Made by a program: the position numbers and the translations under genes. The notes beneath the pieces are model-generated. The model did not search any database, was not told the origin of the DNA, and saw only the letters and a list, made by a program, of their open reading frames with translations. A stretch of 64,000 nucleotides of DNA. It comes from Dichetophora obliterata. Its lineage: Eukaryota > Arthropoda > Insecta > Diptera > Sciomyzidae. The DNA is taken from NCBI GenBank assembly GCA_963920525.1, contig OY986436.1, positions 13,839,467 to 13,903,466 on the forward strand. The letters run 5' to 3'. Shown piece by piece: positions 44,865 to 56,813 of this stretch; positions within the stretch are counted from its first letter, which is position 1, and the number at the start of each line of letters is the position of its first letter.

Positions 44865-47729
44865 GTTGCTTTCAGTTCCTTATCCTTTACCAAAACGTTC
44901 GTGGCACTAACACAAAACTAAATAATATATTAATTTTGAGTCACAACCTTCACTTTAATATAATTGCTTTTAGTGAGACTTGGCTGAAACCTAACACTCT
45001 AAATACTGAAATTCTGTGAAACAAATTTAGAATATACCGCAAAGATAGAAACTCCATTCCTGGTATTTGCTCTAAAGGCGGGGGTGTGTTGATTGCAGTC
45101 AAAGCGACACATTTCTCTGAAGAGTTATTAATTCCAGAATCCTTGGACATTCAATTCTGTTGTGTTTATGTTAAGTTTGGTTCCTTGAGCCTTTTTATTA
45201 CATGCTCATATATTCCTCCCCTTTCTACCTTAGAAGTTTATAGCAAACATTTGGCTTCTATTAGTAAAGTTTGCTCAAAACTGCAATCTAATGATCATAT
45301 TTTAAAAACTGGAGATTTTAACCTGCCAAACGTTTCTTGGAACTGCTGTTCTGAAATTCCTGGAATATTTTTACCTTCGTATGAATGTTCATCCGAAAAT
45401 TTTTTTTTTAAACGAGCTCTCAATCCAAGGCCTGTTCCAACTTAACTGCATCTTTAACAAAAATAATCGTTTGCTTGATCTGGTGTTTTTTGATGACAGC
45501 AATATCGCTTCTGTGTCTAAATCAGATCCTCTGGTTACACCCGAAGATTCTCATCATCCAACATTAGAAATTGTTTTAAATTTTCCAAAACCATCTGTGC
45601 AGTACTATGATTCTCAACCGCCTAATGAGTTTAACTTTAAAAAAACAAACTACGTGATTTTGAAGAATAACTTGTTTAATATAAACTGGAATTCTATACA
45701 AATAGTTTATCTTCTCAAAGTCTTGATGATGCGGTATATGCGTTTAATAGAACGCTCAATGATTGCTTTCTTAAGGATGTTCCGCTAAGTAAAGCCTCTT
45801 TGACATCGCGTCCGGTATGGTACACAAATGAATTAAGAAAAATGAGAAACTTTAAATCTAAATACTATAAAAAATATCAAAAAACACATAACATATGCGA
45901 TTTTGGATGCTATACCTCGATTAAATACAGTTACCCACAGTTATGCAAACAATCCTATAATATCTAATTAACAAAAGTAAAATTAAACATCAAATCTGAT
46001 GCTAAATCCTTCTGGAACTTTGTTAACACAAAACGTAAGACTGATTCCTATCCTTCTTTTATGAAGTATAATTCTGTTGAGTCTGATAATGATAATAGTA
46101 TTTGCAATCTTTTTGCTGACTTTTTAAAGACGACGTATTCATCATCGTCCTATGCTTATTTAAGTTATCCTTTCAATATTCAATCTGGGGATATTTATTT
46201 CCCAATAATTGACACAAACACAGTCTTATCATTTTTAAAAAATATTAAATCATCATATAAAAGTGGTCCTGATAACATACCTTCATCTATATTAAAATAC
46301 TGCTGTGAAGAATTAGTAACTCCAATCTCTTTACTATTTACTTCATTACTAAAATCCTGCTATTTTCCTGTAGACTGGAAGCATTAATTTATCATTCCGC
46401 TGCATAAATCCGGAAATAGGTCTTTTATTGATAACTACCGTGGCATCGCAAAATTAAGCGCTTTGCCTAAACTTTTAGAGGCAATTGTTACATCACGACT
46501 ATCGCATAGCGTTATATCTTTAATGTCTTCTTTCCAACATGGATTCCTTTCTGGAAAACCTACTGTTACTAACCTTCTCGAATTTACATAAAAAACTATA
46601 AAAAACTTTGGAAAAGGCATGCAGACTGATGTTATTTACACGGATTTTAGCAAAGCTTTTGACGTTGTTAATTACAAATTATTGATCTTAAAATTACATC
46701 TTGTTGGATTTCCTATACCGTTGGTAAAGTGGATTGAATCTTACTTAAGCAATAGAACACAATCTGTTATTTTTAAGCTCAAGAAATCACATGAGTTTCC
46801 TGTTACATCAGGAGTACCTCAAGGAAGTCATCTTGGGCCCCTTCTGTTTCTACTTTTTATAAACGATTTGCCATCTGTCATAATGCATTCCAGCATCTTA
46901 ATGTTTGCTGACGACGTCAAACTCTTCCTTTCTTTTAAAAATGATAATGACGCTGTATTTTTGCAAGCCGACATAGATCATCTTCATAACTGGTGCAAAA
47001 CGAACCGTATGAACCTCAACATGAAGAAATGCAAGCATATGTCTTTCTCGCGCAATTAAATGTACCTTCAAAATTTGTGGTTATCCATTGGAGTCCTTAG
47101 ATAGCTTCAATGATCTTGGAGTTACAATGGATCCTAAACTACGCTTTAATATTCATGTAAATAAAATAATAAATAGAGCAAATAGTACTTTAGGATTTAT
47201 TAAACGTTGGGCAAAAGAGTTTAATGATCCTTTCATAACGAAAACCTTATTCACTTCCCTAGTGCGGCCTATCTTAGAATACGCTTCAGTTGTTTGGTGC
47301 CCAAGATACGGTTGTTACATAGACGACATTGAATCAGTGCAGAAACAATTTCTTTTGTTTTGCTTAAGCTATCTTTATTGTAATACTGATTTTCACTTAC
47401 CACCTTATGAATATCGGTTACAACTCTTAAATCTTCCGTCTTTAAAAAATCGGAGAATTATGATAAATGCTTGTTGGATTATAAAACTTTTACATGGCTA
47501 TGTAAACAGTCCATATTTATTGAGTAAAATATATTTTAATATTCCTCTTCGTCCTAGAAGATCTTTTGAGTTACTCCACATGAACTTTTGTAGAACTAAT
47601 TATTTGCAAAATGAACCTCTTAGAAGCGCTTGCGGTGATTTTAATTTTGTATCTGATGTTATATCCTTAAGTGAATCCATGGACTCAATCAAACATAAAA
47701 TTATAGATTACCTGCAGTACCGTCGTTGA
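44865..47729 (+). pseudogene. LINE ORF2 remnant: endonuclease and reverse transcriptase
   Basis: In order: NVRGTNTKLN and FSETWLKPNT (apurinic-type endonuclease start, about 44890-44995), GGGVLIAVKA and GDFNLPNVSW (endonuclease, about 45075-45340), SHHPTLEI near 45555, YTNELRKMRNFKSKYY near 45825, SGPDNIPSSILKYC near 46265, DNYRGIAKLSALPKLLE near 46430, YTDFSKAFDVVN near 46633, TSGVPQGSHLGPLLF near 46805, and the catalytic FADD near 46912 (Phe in place of the more common Tyr). After a stop at 47058 the C-terminal part continues from about 47088 (LGVTMDPKLRFNIHVN; RPILEYASVVWCP) to the stop at 47727-47729. At least five frameshifts or stops make it inactive. Confidence 0.9.
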
Positions 47730-48014
47730 TTATGTAAAGTTCTTTCAAACATATATCTGATGCATCTGGTGATTTGTAAACACATTATCATTAATATAAC
47801 AATCTAAATGGATAAATGGACCTAAGCGCAAATTGGAAAATTTTGGTGTATAAACATCTAAATAATCCGAATGGACCTAAACCTGGGATCTTCAGTTGCC
47901 TCATATCTTCATGATGGTTGTAACTACACTTGTCGACGGTACCGTTGTGTCTTGGGTCTTTTTACCTCTTGAAACACTACGTTACATCGATTTGTAATAT
48001 ATTAATATGAGTGG

Positions 48015-48280
48015 CCGATAAGACCTAGTTTGTCTTGGTGCCTGCGTTCGCAACTGGTTTTCTTTATTTTATGAAAATTGGTTTTTTGAAGTTGACCTAG
48101 TTTGTCGAGTAGCCACCCTGTCAAGAAAGGATCTCACCGGCTTCAGGAAGACAGAACGATATATATTATATAGATACCTATTGGAGTGGTGTTTTATTGG
48201 GTATGAGACCTTGTTTGTCACACGACTCCGCCGTATACAAAAATTGTTGCTAACTTGACCTTGTTTGTCTTGAAAACGCA
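48015..48280. repeat. GACCTWGTTTGTC motif repeats in LINE 3' region
   Basis: AGACCTAGTTTGTCTTGG (about 48022), TGACCTAGTTTGTCGAG (about 48093), GAGACCTTGTTTGTCACAC (about 48206) and TTGACCTTGTTTGTCTTG (about 48257) are four spaced copies of one 13-bp motif between the ORF2 stop and the tail. They may be a LINE 3' UTR structural element or an unrelated insertion. Confidence 0.65.
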
Positions 48281-48593
48281 ACCCTGCTTTGCCGTCTGAT
48301 ATTATCGATTTTGACTTAACTTTTTTTTTTCTTATTTTTTATACTTTAATAAAATTATATACTTTAAGCAATTTATTAAAACTTTTTAGTTTGTTAATAA
48401 TACATGATTTCAATCAAAGTCATTCTTTATATTTTTCAATTGTATTAAATATCTTATTTTATAATTTTAAATTTGCTATAAAACCTGTTAAGGTTAAGCA
48501 ATCAAGTAAATAAATAAATAAATAAATAAATTAAATAAATAACATATGTATACTTTAACTTAAGCAAAAACTTCACCACATTCCCAGCTGACT

Positions 48594-49006
48594 ATGTCCA
48601 AAAAAATCCCAGCAAAAAAAAAGTGCAATTTTAATTATCATGACAATCCAATAACTGTTGCTAATAAACAATTAAAATTTCAGTCACGCAGGCGCACCCG
48701 TAGAAAGAAAGTGCAAAGGAAGCAATATTATGATTGCTCAAGAAAAAAAAAAAAAAAAAGAATAAAGAAAAACTATTCATATTCTCTAAAGAAGATAAAT
48801 ATTTATAAACAAAACAGAAAGAACGAAAAAAAAGTAAACAACTGAATCATTGGGAGTCAAGTACAATGACCGGCAATGAACACGAACAAGCCTCTGTGCA
48901 AGAAACAACAACAGCATCAAAGGTGAAACCTGTTAACCGGGCTAAGAACTCGAAGACCAGGAAGCAAATTCAGATGCGTTGCGATGAGATGCGCAAGTGC
49001 AATTAG
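48594..49006 (+). CDS. Possible first coding exon of an unknown gene
   Basis: ATG at 48866 starts a 46-codon frame (MTGNEHEQASVQ..., then KNSKTRKQIQMRCDEMRKCN) whose composition is clearly unlike the AT-rich surroundings. It ends in TAG at 49004-49006, but the same bases form a strong donor (GTGAGT from 49006), so the exon may instead be 48866-49005 and continue elsewhere. An upstream Lys/Arg-rich open frame (48594-48845) ends just before it and could be 5' UTR or a separate small frame. I find no following exon with confidence, and I do not recognise the protein. Confidence 0.35.
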
Positions 49007-49218
49007 TGAGTAAATGATAAATAGTTTGTAAAAGATGTAAGTAGTTTGTTATTTATGGGTAAGGTAATGCAATGAAAACCAATGAATACCAAATTTCGGG
49101 TGTTTAGGAAATTCTTAAGTTAAATTAGCTGTAAACAGCTGCAGTTTAAACAGATCTGCAAAGTTAAATGGAAAAATTTATTTATTTTTAAAAAATTTAT
49201 CTTAGCATCAATGCTCTC

Positions 49219-49463
49219 TTATGGCCAAATTTTCAGTGCGAGCTTAAACTCTAGTCTAATTAAACTGAGGTTAACTCACCAAAACAGAACGTTTAACCTC
49301 GGTTAAGGCATAAAAGATATACATATTATGAAAATTTAAGACAACATAACACCAAAGAATGATAAAATATCCAGTTAAACCTAGTTTAAATGTCCGATTT
49401 TGGTGAATTAACCTCAGTTTAATCTGATTAGAGCTTAAGGTCTCACTGAAAAATTGGCCCTTA
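49219..49463. mobile_element. TTA-flanked MITE 'GGCCAAATTTTCAGTG'
   Basis: The element 49222-49460 (239 bp) is mostly palindromic: GGCCAAATTTTCAGTG, GAGCTTAA and TTAAACTGAGGTTAA-TCACCAAAA on the left are mirrored on the right by TTTTGGTGAATTAACCTCAG, TTAGAGCTTAAG and TCACTGAAAAATTGGCCC. TTA flanks both sides, consistent with a PIF/Harbinger-type origin. Non-coding. Confidence 0.82.
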
Positions 49464-50288
49464 GACCAAAATATTTAATCCTTAAGTCAAACTTTGTATT
49501 TTTACGTTAGAATAATCGCTAAAAGCTTAAGCGAATCAACGAAAACCACTTGGAAAAATTACGAAATACGAGGAAAATATAGCAGCATTGTATAATCTGT
49601 CTCGGGGCTAATCGGGACCACCTTTTTGAAGTTGAAATTTCATATAAGTGTGGGTACTCAAATGAAAGGTATTGGATTCAGCACAACTAATAAAACCTCA
49701 ATTATGCATTATCTTTACATCAGCACCGTAAAGATGCTTTTTAAAACCTAGCAAAAAACTGTTCTGTCTTAAAAATCTGTTCAAATAACCCAATATTAAA
49801 AACAGAACTTCAACTTGGTTTCTTAAAAATGCACTTTATAAAAATTGGAAAGTGCGAGAGAGATAACGTAAGAAAAAAGCAAGACAAAGTTAAAAATAAA
49901 CACAAACAAACAAGTCACATAGCCAAATGAGCACACAAAGAAAGCAACAGCGAAAGCAGAATGACTGCGCAGCCGCAGCACCATGCAGTGGAAAAAGTAG
50001 AGAATCCAACCAAAAGAACTTAACTTGGTCAAGAAAGCTACGTACAAAACAAAAACAAAAAAAGAAACGATTACAGCTGAGACGAGCCGAATAAAAAATT
50101 CAATGAAGAATGCGAAGCATTAAGTTTTCATGAAGCTACTGCCAAGATCAGTTGATCTTGTTAAGCGCTAGCGTTAAGAACGTTTTTTAAAGAAAGAAAT
50201 ACTTGGAAAATACATCCTAAACAGTGGAAAAGTTTGGTGTGGAAAATTAGTGGAGATCACTTCTAAAATAAACGAAAAAAATATTTAG
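49464..50288 (+). promoter_or_regulatory. Upstream region and 5' UTR of the 50.3-kb gene
   Basis: The sequence becomes purine-rich and less AT-biased from about 49830. TCAGTT near 50148-50153 fits a fly initiator; 28 bases after its A lies AGAACGT, a 4-of-5 match to the downstream promoter element. No TATA box is evident at the right distance. That start would give a 5' UTR of about 140 bases. The start codon context, TATTTAGATG, is weak. Suggestive only. Confidence 0.35.
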
Positions 50289-50996
50289 ATGTGGCGCATT
50301 ATAATTGTTGCAGTGCTTTTAGGCGCTGTAGCTGGCTATAAAACGCCGAGCAGTGGCTTTGTTAAGCTTGACGACAAAAATAAGGACGACTCGCCCATAA
50401 CAACAATTTCAACGTTGACCACCTCGAATGCTTCACCAAGTCCTAGTACAACAAAGACAACAACAACCGCTACAACAACAACAACAACAACTCGAACACC
50501 TTTGATCGAATCGTCGAGTTCGCCAAAACCGTCTTCGTCTACCCCGATGCCGCAAGAAGTATCTGTGACCCCACCACAGGTGCTAAATCCCGAATTGCCC
50601 CCTGCCTTGATTCCCATCGACATCGATAATGCTAACACGCAGGAGTCGGAAAAAAGACGTATCATCACCTACGATCAGCGCCAAGAAGGGCAATACAACA
50701 TACGCGCCGATCTGGAGAACTTTATGATTGTGCTCATACCACCTAGTCCCATGGAGGGCATAAATCTCTTGGATTTATTGACAAAATCCTCACTGCGTCG
50801 TAGCTCTGCAACACACTCGAATAAAGGCAAACGTCGCCATCCATACGCTGATGTTGCCGCAGCCCAATCGGCTGCGACGCGTTTTCATCAGTCCTTAAAG
50901 ACGGGCAACAGCAATCAGAACTTCAACTACTTCAATCGGCCAGAGGCTGTAACAAAGGGTGGCACTGGGCCAGAGATGGCACATCAACGTTATCAT

Positions 50997-51028
<32 letters not shown>

Positions 51029-51845
51029 CTCAGCCGATGGCTCTCCTCTTTCATCATCCTCACGTTTCCAGGAATTTCTGGAAGGTCGCTCACCTCTTTT
51101 TGTCGACCTATCATCGTCTTCCAGTGATGGTGAACATACACGACATCATCCTGATCGCCAGGTTGATGTGCTGCCACCACCCTATCCGCTTGCCTACCAA
51201 CATCTCATAACGCCGTTTCATTTAGAAGCCGAACCGACGGTTATCCAGACGCTGCCACCCGCCAGTTTAGCGGGTCAGAGCTCGCAGGGTGCTAGCAATT
51301 TTCTCGAAACCTACAATCAACTTTTAGCCGCTACCAGTCTGCAGGAGAGCAACGACGATGCAGAGAGAGCCCATGCCAAGACGCCACAGGAGAGCGACTT
51401 TTATCGCGTTTCGCGCGCTATACGCTCAGATAATCTGCTAGACACCAATGGCGTTACTCTCTCAAACAGTCTGCTGAGTGGTGCACCAGACTCCTCCATG
51501 TATCGTCGTTCCTCAAATTTACCCATCTTTCGTTCGGATCTCCCCTTTGGCACTGCTGCGCTCTATCCACCCATCGATGCTCCAGGACTAACGGGTTATT
51601 TAAATGTTGGCTCCAACTCGCGCACTCTCTCCCTGAATTCCGCAGAGGAACGCGATTTTGAAGATGCTCATGTAGGCGAAATACTTATACCCTCGTTGAA
51701 TGGAGATGAACTGGAGTTTGATTTGAATAGCGCCAGTTTTATAGATTCAGATGCGAAGAGCTTACTTAGCGATGGCCTGGAGCGTTGTGCTCCCGGTAGA
51801 CGTCGTGATAGTTATGGTGTATGTCGCGAAATCAAAGGCTACTAG
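50289..51845 (+). CDS. Secreted Thr-rich protein of unknown function, 518 aa
   Basis: A single intronless frame whose codon use and composition differ sharply from the surroundings. Residues 1-16 (MWRIIIVAVLLGAVAG) form a signal peptide. Residues about 36-90 are a Thr/Ser/Pro mucin-like tract suited to O-glycosylation. A dibasic EKRR at 121-124, a possible furin-type site, is followed by a compact segment ITYDQRQEGQYNIRADLENF and MIVLIPPSP (126-154) that reads like a conserved core. A second basic cluster, KGKRR, lies near 180. A poly-Gln run lies near 237-246. The only cysteines I see are near the C-terminus, C-x11-C in RCAPGRRRDSYGVCREI (Cys500 and Cys512), a motif I believe recurs in small families of insect secreted proteins. 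It may be an extracellular matrix or processed peptide-type protein; no enzymatic domain. Function unknown. Confidence 0.88.
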
Positions 51846-52110
51846 AAGACTGACGTAGTTTTGCCCCCCCGCAGGAAGCATTAGATTTCTTCAATGGAAG
51901 CCGCTTACTTTGCGTGGGTCTGACTTAATCATGTATTTTATATACCACATTAAGTATTTAAGGCTTCCCTAGCAATCATTCACCTATATTATTTTTAGGA
52001 AAATGTAAGTTGATGTTTAGTTTATAAATTAATATTATTTATTTTATCATATCTACAATGTATTTTCCAATGTTAATTTAAACAAATCGAAGCTATTAAA
52101 ATAAACGATT
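51846..52110 (+). terminator. 3' UTR and poly(A) signal of the 50.3-kb gene
   Basis: AATAAA at 52100-52105, about 255 bases after the stop, is the first clear polyadenylation signal, with another a few bases later (TTAATAAAATACC). Confidence 0.55.
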
Positions 52111-52309
52111 TTATTAATAAAATACCTAAAGATATTGAGTTTGCTTTTGTAAAGCCTTTTGGAAATCATAATGGAGATATAAAAGATGGAGATGTTCTAT
52201 ATGTTAATATAGTGTAAAAAAAGTGAAGCAATAAATAAAGACAATCATGCTGAGAAAAAGTTTCCAATAAAAGAAAATAAAAAGATACTAATGATGATAC
52301 AGAAGCAGA

Positions 52310-55270
52310 GGCAGGGACCGTAACGGTTATGATTTTTTCAAAAAAGTCAACAAATAATAGCTATTTTTTGACTAGTTTCATTTTGATCAAAAATAAAAGT
52401 TAAGATTTGACTTTTATTTTTTTATCAAAAATAAAAGTTAAAATATGACATTTATTTTTTCGATCAAAAATAGCAGTTAAAATTTTACTTTTATTTTTTC
52501 GATCAAAAATATAAGTTAACATTCGACTTTTATTTTTTTTGATCAACAATAAAAGTTAAAATATGATTTCTATTTTTCCGATTAAAAATAGAGATTAAAA
52601 ATTTGACAGATCTATTTCTTATTAACTATTAAAATAGTTTTAATTTTTAAAACACTTAATACAGTACATTTTTTCAGAAACCGTAACATTTATGATTTTT
52701 TTTTCATAAAGTCAACAAATAATCGTTATTTTTTGACCGATTTTATTTCGATCAAAAATAGAAGTTGAAATTTGACTTTTATTTTTTCGATCAAATATAA
52801 CTGTTAAAACTTAACTTTTATTTTTTCGATCAAAAATAGCAGTTAAAATTTTACTTTTATTTTTCGATCAAAAATAAAAGTTAAAATTTGACTTTTATTT
52901 TTTTGATCAAAAATAAAAGCTAAAATTTGACTTGTATTTTTTTGATCAAAAATAAAAGTTAAAATTTTCTTTTATTTTTGATCACAAAAATTTGACTTAT
53001 TTTTCCGATCAAAAATAGAGATTAAAAATTTGACAGAAATATTTCTTATTAACTATTAAAATAGTTTTAATTTTCAAAAAAATGAATAGATTACATGTTT
53101 TTAGCGACTGTATCGGTTATGATTTTCTCCCAAAAAGTCAACAAATAATCGTTATTTTTTGACCGATTTTATTTCGATTAAAAAAAAAAGTTAAAATTTG
53201 ACTTTTATTTTTTCGATTAAAAGTAATAGTTAACATTTGACTTTTTTTTTTATCAATAATAAAAGTTTATATTTTACTTTTATTTTTTCGAAATAAAAAA
53301 AATATCAATGTGCTGCTAAATGACTTCTATTGAAATAAGAAAAAATAAAAGTAAAATTTTTTATTTTGATAAAATAAAAGTCAAATTTCAACTTTTACTG
53401 TAGATCAAAAAGTAAAAGTCAAATTTTAACTTTTATATTCGAAATAAAATTGGTCAAAAAATAACGATTATGTATTGACTTTTTAAAAAAAATCAGAAGA
53501 ATTAAAATCATTAAAGATTATTATTCCTTAGCTTACAAGCATCACATTGCTATATTTAAATATCAAATAGACTTACCATTTCCATTTGACTTCTTGAATA
53601 GAAATTTCGGAAATAACTGTTATTTTCGGTCCCTTCATTTTTTTATTCTCTTACACCTATATTCGTAAAATTTTTGCACAGAGATTAAAATATTGCTATC
53701 GATCTTCATATCATTGCATTGCATCGCTAAGTTGCGTATCATTGCACATTCTTTTTTCATTTACTTTTTTATCTAATTTGAACTGTTATTTTTATCGAAA
53801 AATAAAAGTCAAATTTTAACTTTTGTATTTGATCTACAAAATAAAAGTAAATTTTTAACTGATATTTTTGATCGAAAAAATATAAGTAAAATCGAAAAAA
53901 ATTAAAGTAAAATTTGAACTGTTATTTTTATCGAAAAATAAAAGTCAAATTTTAACTTTTGTATTTGATCTACAAAATAAAAGTAAATTTTTAACTGATA
54001 TTTTTGATCGAAAAATATCAAATAGACTTGACATTTCCATTTGACTTCTTGATTATAAATTTCGGAAATAACTGTTATTTTCGATCCTTGCATTTTTTAT
54101 TCTTTTACACCTATATTCGTAAAATTTTTGCACAGAGATAAAAACATTGCTATCGATCTTCATATCGTTGCATTGCATCGCTTAGTTGCTTGTCAGTGCA
54201 CATTCTTTTTTCATTTACTTCTATCGAAAAAAAATTAAAATTAAATTTTAACTGTTATTTTTGATCGAAAAAATTAAAGTCAAGTTTTAACTTTTATTAT
54301 TGACAAAAAAAAAGTCAAATTTTAACTTTTATTTTTGATCAAAAAATAAAAGTAATTTTTTAATTTTTATATATGATCAAAAAAATAAAAGTAAAATTCT
54401 TACTTTTATTTTTTAAAATAAAATTTTTACTTTTATTTTTGATCGAAGTAAAATTGGTCAAAGAATAACGATTATTTATAGACTTTTTTAAAAAAAACAG
54501 GAAAAATTAAAATCACTTAAGATTATTATTCCTTAGCTAACAAGCATCACATTGATATATCATTGATAAATAGACTTACTCTTTCCATTTGAATTTTTGA
54601 ATAGAAATTCCGGAAATAACTGCTATTTTCGGTCTCTGCATTTTTTATTCTTTTACACCTATATTCGTTACATTTTTGCACAGAGATAAAAACATTGCTT
54701 CGATCTTCATTTCATTTCATTTCATAGCTGAGTTGCTTATCATTGTACATTCTTTTTTCATTTATTTCTCAAACGACTGGAATAGCGACTGCAAGCAGAT
54801 GATATAGGAATTAAAATATAAATGTTACTTTTTATCGAAAAAAGTGGAAGTAAAATTTTTACTGTTATTTTTTGATCGAAAAAATTAAAGTCAAATTTTT
54901 ACTTTAATATTTTATCAAAAAAATTCAAATCAAATTTTAACTTTTATTATGGACCAAACGATTAAGTAAAATTTTAACTTTTATATTTGATCAAAAAAAT
55001 AAAAGTAAAATTTTTACTTTTTGTAAAAAAAAAATTAAAGAAAAATTTTAACTTATATTTTGATCGAAAAGATATAAGTCAAATTTTAACTTTTATTTTT
55101 GATCGAAATAAATTTGGTCAAAAAATAACGATTATATATTGACTTTTTTAAAAAAATCAGATAAATTAAAATCATTAAAGATAATTTTTCCTTAGCTAAC
55201 AAGCATCACATTGCATATTCAATTATCGAATAGACTTATCTTTCTTAGACAAATTTCGAAAATAGCTGAC
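52310..55270. repeat. Strand-switching AT minisatellite, about 3 kb
   Basis: From about 52317 to 53290 the unit is of the type TCGATCAAAAATAAAAGTTA then AAATTTGACTTTTATTTTTT (about 39-42 bp), with a longer period set by GTTATGATTTTTTCAAAAAG at 52326, 52690 and 53117. From about 53330 to 55150 the same unit appears mainly in the complementary orientation (AAAAGTCAAATTTTAACTTT), with a larger repeat block containing GGAAATAACTGTTATTTTCG near 53612, 54064 and 54612 and TTGCACAGAGAT following each. 53777-53880 and 53914-54016 are almost identical. The left edge, GCAGGGACCGTAACGGTTAT near 52310, is matched in inverse by TATTTTCGGTCCCT-type ends, so this may be a TIR element built of satellite. No genes. 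Confidence 0.88.
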
Positions 55271-56813
55271 CGAAATTTGGTCCATGAGCAGAAGTAATTT
55301 AGATGCAAAGATGCAAATAGGAATATAGATATTTATTAATGATGGGCACAAAACAGATTAGAATGAGTAAGTTAGTCATTTTAAAAAATGAAGTGGTACA
55401 TTGTTCCACTTCAAATGAAGTGTGAGTGGACTAAAATGAGGTTATGTCTTTTAAAAACAGGTTGTGAGGTGTTAAAAGTGCTATACGGTATTAGGATTTG
55501 TTATGAGGAGAAAAGAGGGGCGGGAAATTCTGTGCAAATAGTGAAATAACATATTTTCAACAATATAAAAGAAAACAAAATCAGCTCGCATAGATATTAT
55601 ATATTTAAGTTTACACAAAACCAAAAATGATTTGAAATTAACGGAAAGTGGGAATTCGATTGACAGATACTGAACCATATTTATATGAAAGTTCATAGAA
55701 ACAAAAAAATTGCCCATTTTTGCCCTAAAAAGGAGTTATTTTGCCCAAAAAAGGCATTTTAAAATAAAAAAAAATCCTTTCATAGATGGTACTGAATGAA
55801 CCAAGGATTATTTTAGATCGAGTTTATCAAACATTTTTTTTTGTATGGAGACCAACCCAGCCTAATATATATATAAATACCAATTTATTTAAAATCACTT
55901 TAATCTTTGTCAATGAACATCTAAATATTGCGATAAAACATAGATAATCTGCCATAAAAATGATAATAAAAAAATCATTAAATTGTTTAAACCATTGCAA
56001 TAATTTCCACATAGCAAAGCCATATCAAAACGATATCCATAAGATTCAATGCAAGTCAGCTCATTAAATATTGTTATTAAAATCATCGTCAACATTAAAT
56101 AAATATTTCGAAAATTTGTTATAACAAAAACTACGGAAGTTTAAATAAAATTAAAAACAGCGTCGCATCATAACAATGAGAATGTTTATTTGAATAACCG
56201 ATAACCAGAAGCTTGTTAAAGTCTCGTTACCGAGTGCTAATTCAATTAGCGCAACATCAACATCAACAACAACAACAACAACATGGTGAACTGTGACTAG
56301 TTTAAACATTGCATTGAATTCAATTGTAGTCTCCTTCATCAACATTTCGAATAAAGCTCAATGGAGTCTGTATCTAGTTAAGATGACATGTGCGTGTGAT
56401 ATGTTAGGCACATAAGGTGATGGACGTGGTATTGATACAACAGATTCTAACTACAGTTATGATGATGAACCTAGAGCTTGGTCATGAATTACTAATGAAG
56501 TTTGTACCTTAAATCATTTTTGTAAAAAAATGAAGTGCTGCGGTCGGGGGACGTCTATCAGTAACGAAGTTCCTTACGTTTTTTTTTCAACTCTGAATGC
56601 AATTCAAAATAAAATTTGTTTTTTTGTTTATGCTTTATTAATTATTTTTTTTTATATAATTTTTTATTTTAAGAAAAAGTATTTATTTTTTAAAAATAGT
56701 AGATTATAAATTATATAAAAATTAAATAATAAAAAATACTAAATAGAATAAAAAATAATAAAACAAAAAATAAATATTAAAAAATGTACGACTTTCGTTC
56801 TTAGCGTACGTAC
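55271..56813. other. AT-rich; CAA microsatellite; no gene
   Basis: Contains an (AAC)n run at about 56255-56282 and a very AT-rich stretch at 56580-56790. Open frames of 60-78 codons have no recognisable features. No TIRs found. Confidence 0.45.

Larger units (their letters stand above)
44107..48543 (+). mobile_element. Non-LTR retrotransposon (LINE), Jockey-like, broken
   Basis: A + strand element with ORF1 remnant (44107-44861, split by a MITE), ORF2 remnant (about 44865-47729, endonuclease plus reverse transcriptase), a 3' UTR and a terminal (TAAA)n-like tail at about 48509-48543. Few frame breaks relative to the other LINE relic in this window suggest a younger insertion. I place it in the Jockey/CR1-like group from the endonuclease-RT layout without RNase H; the exact clade is not certain. 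Target duplication not identified because the 5' end is unclear. Confidence 0.85.

Noticed and set aside
48289..48513. 74-codon Leu/Phe-rich frame after the LINE
   Set aside because: Lies in the LINE 3' region before its TAAA tail; composition is background.
50336..51210. Other-frame ORFs of 82-110 codons within the secreted-protein gene
   Set aside because: Shadows of the ACA/ACC-rich and CAG-rich coding sequence.
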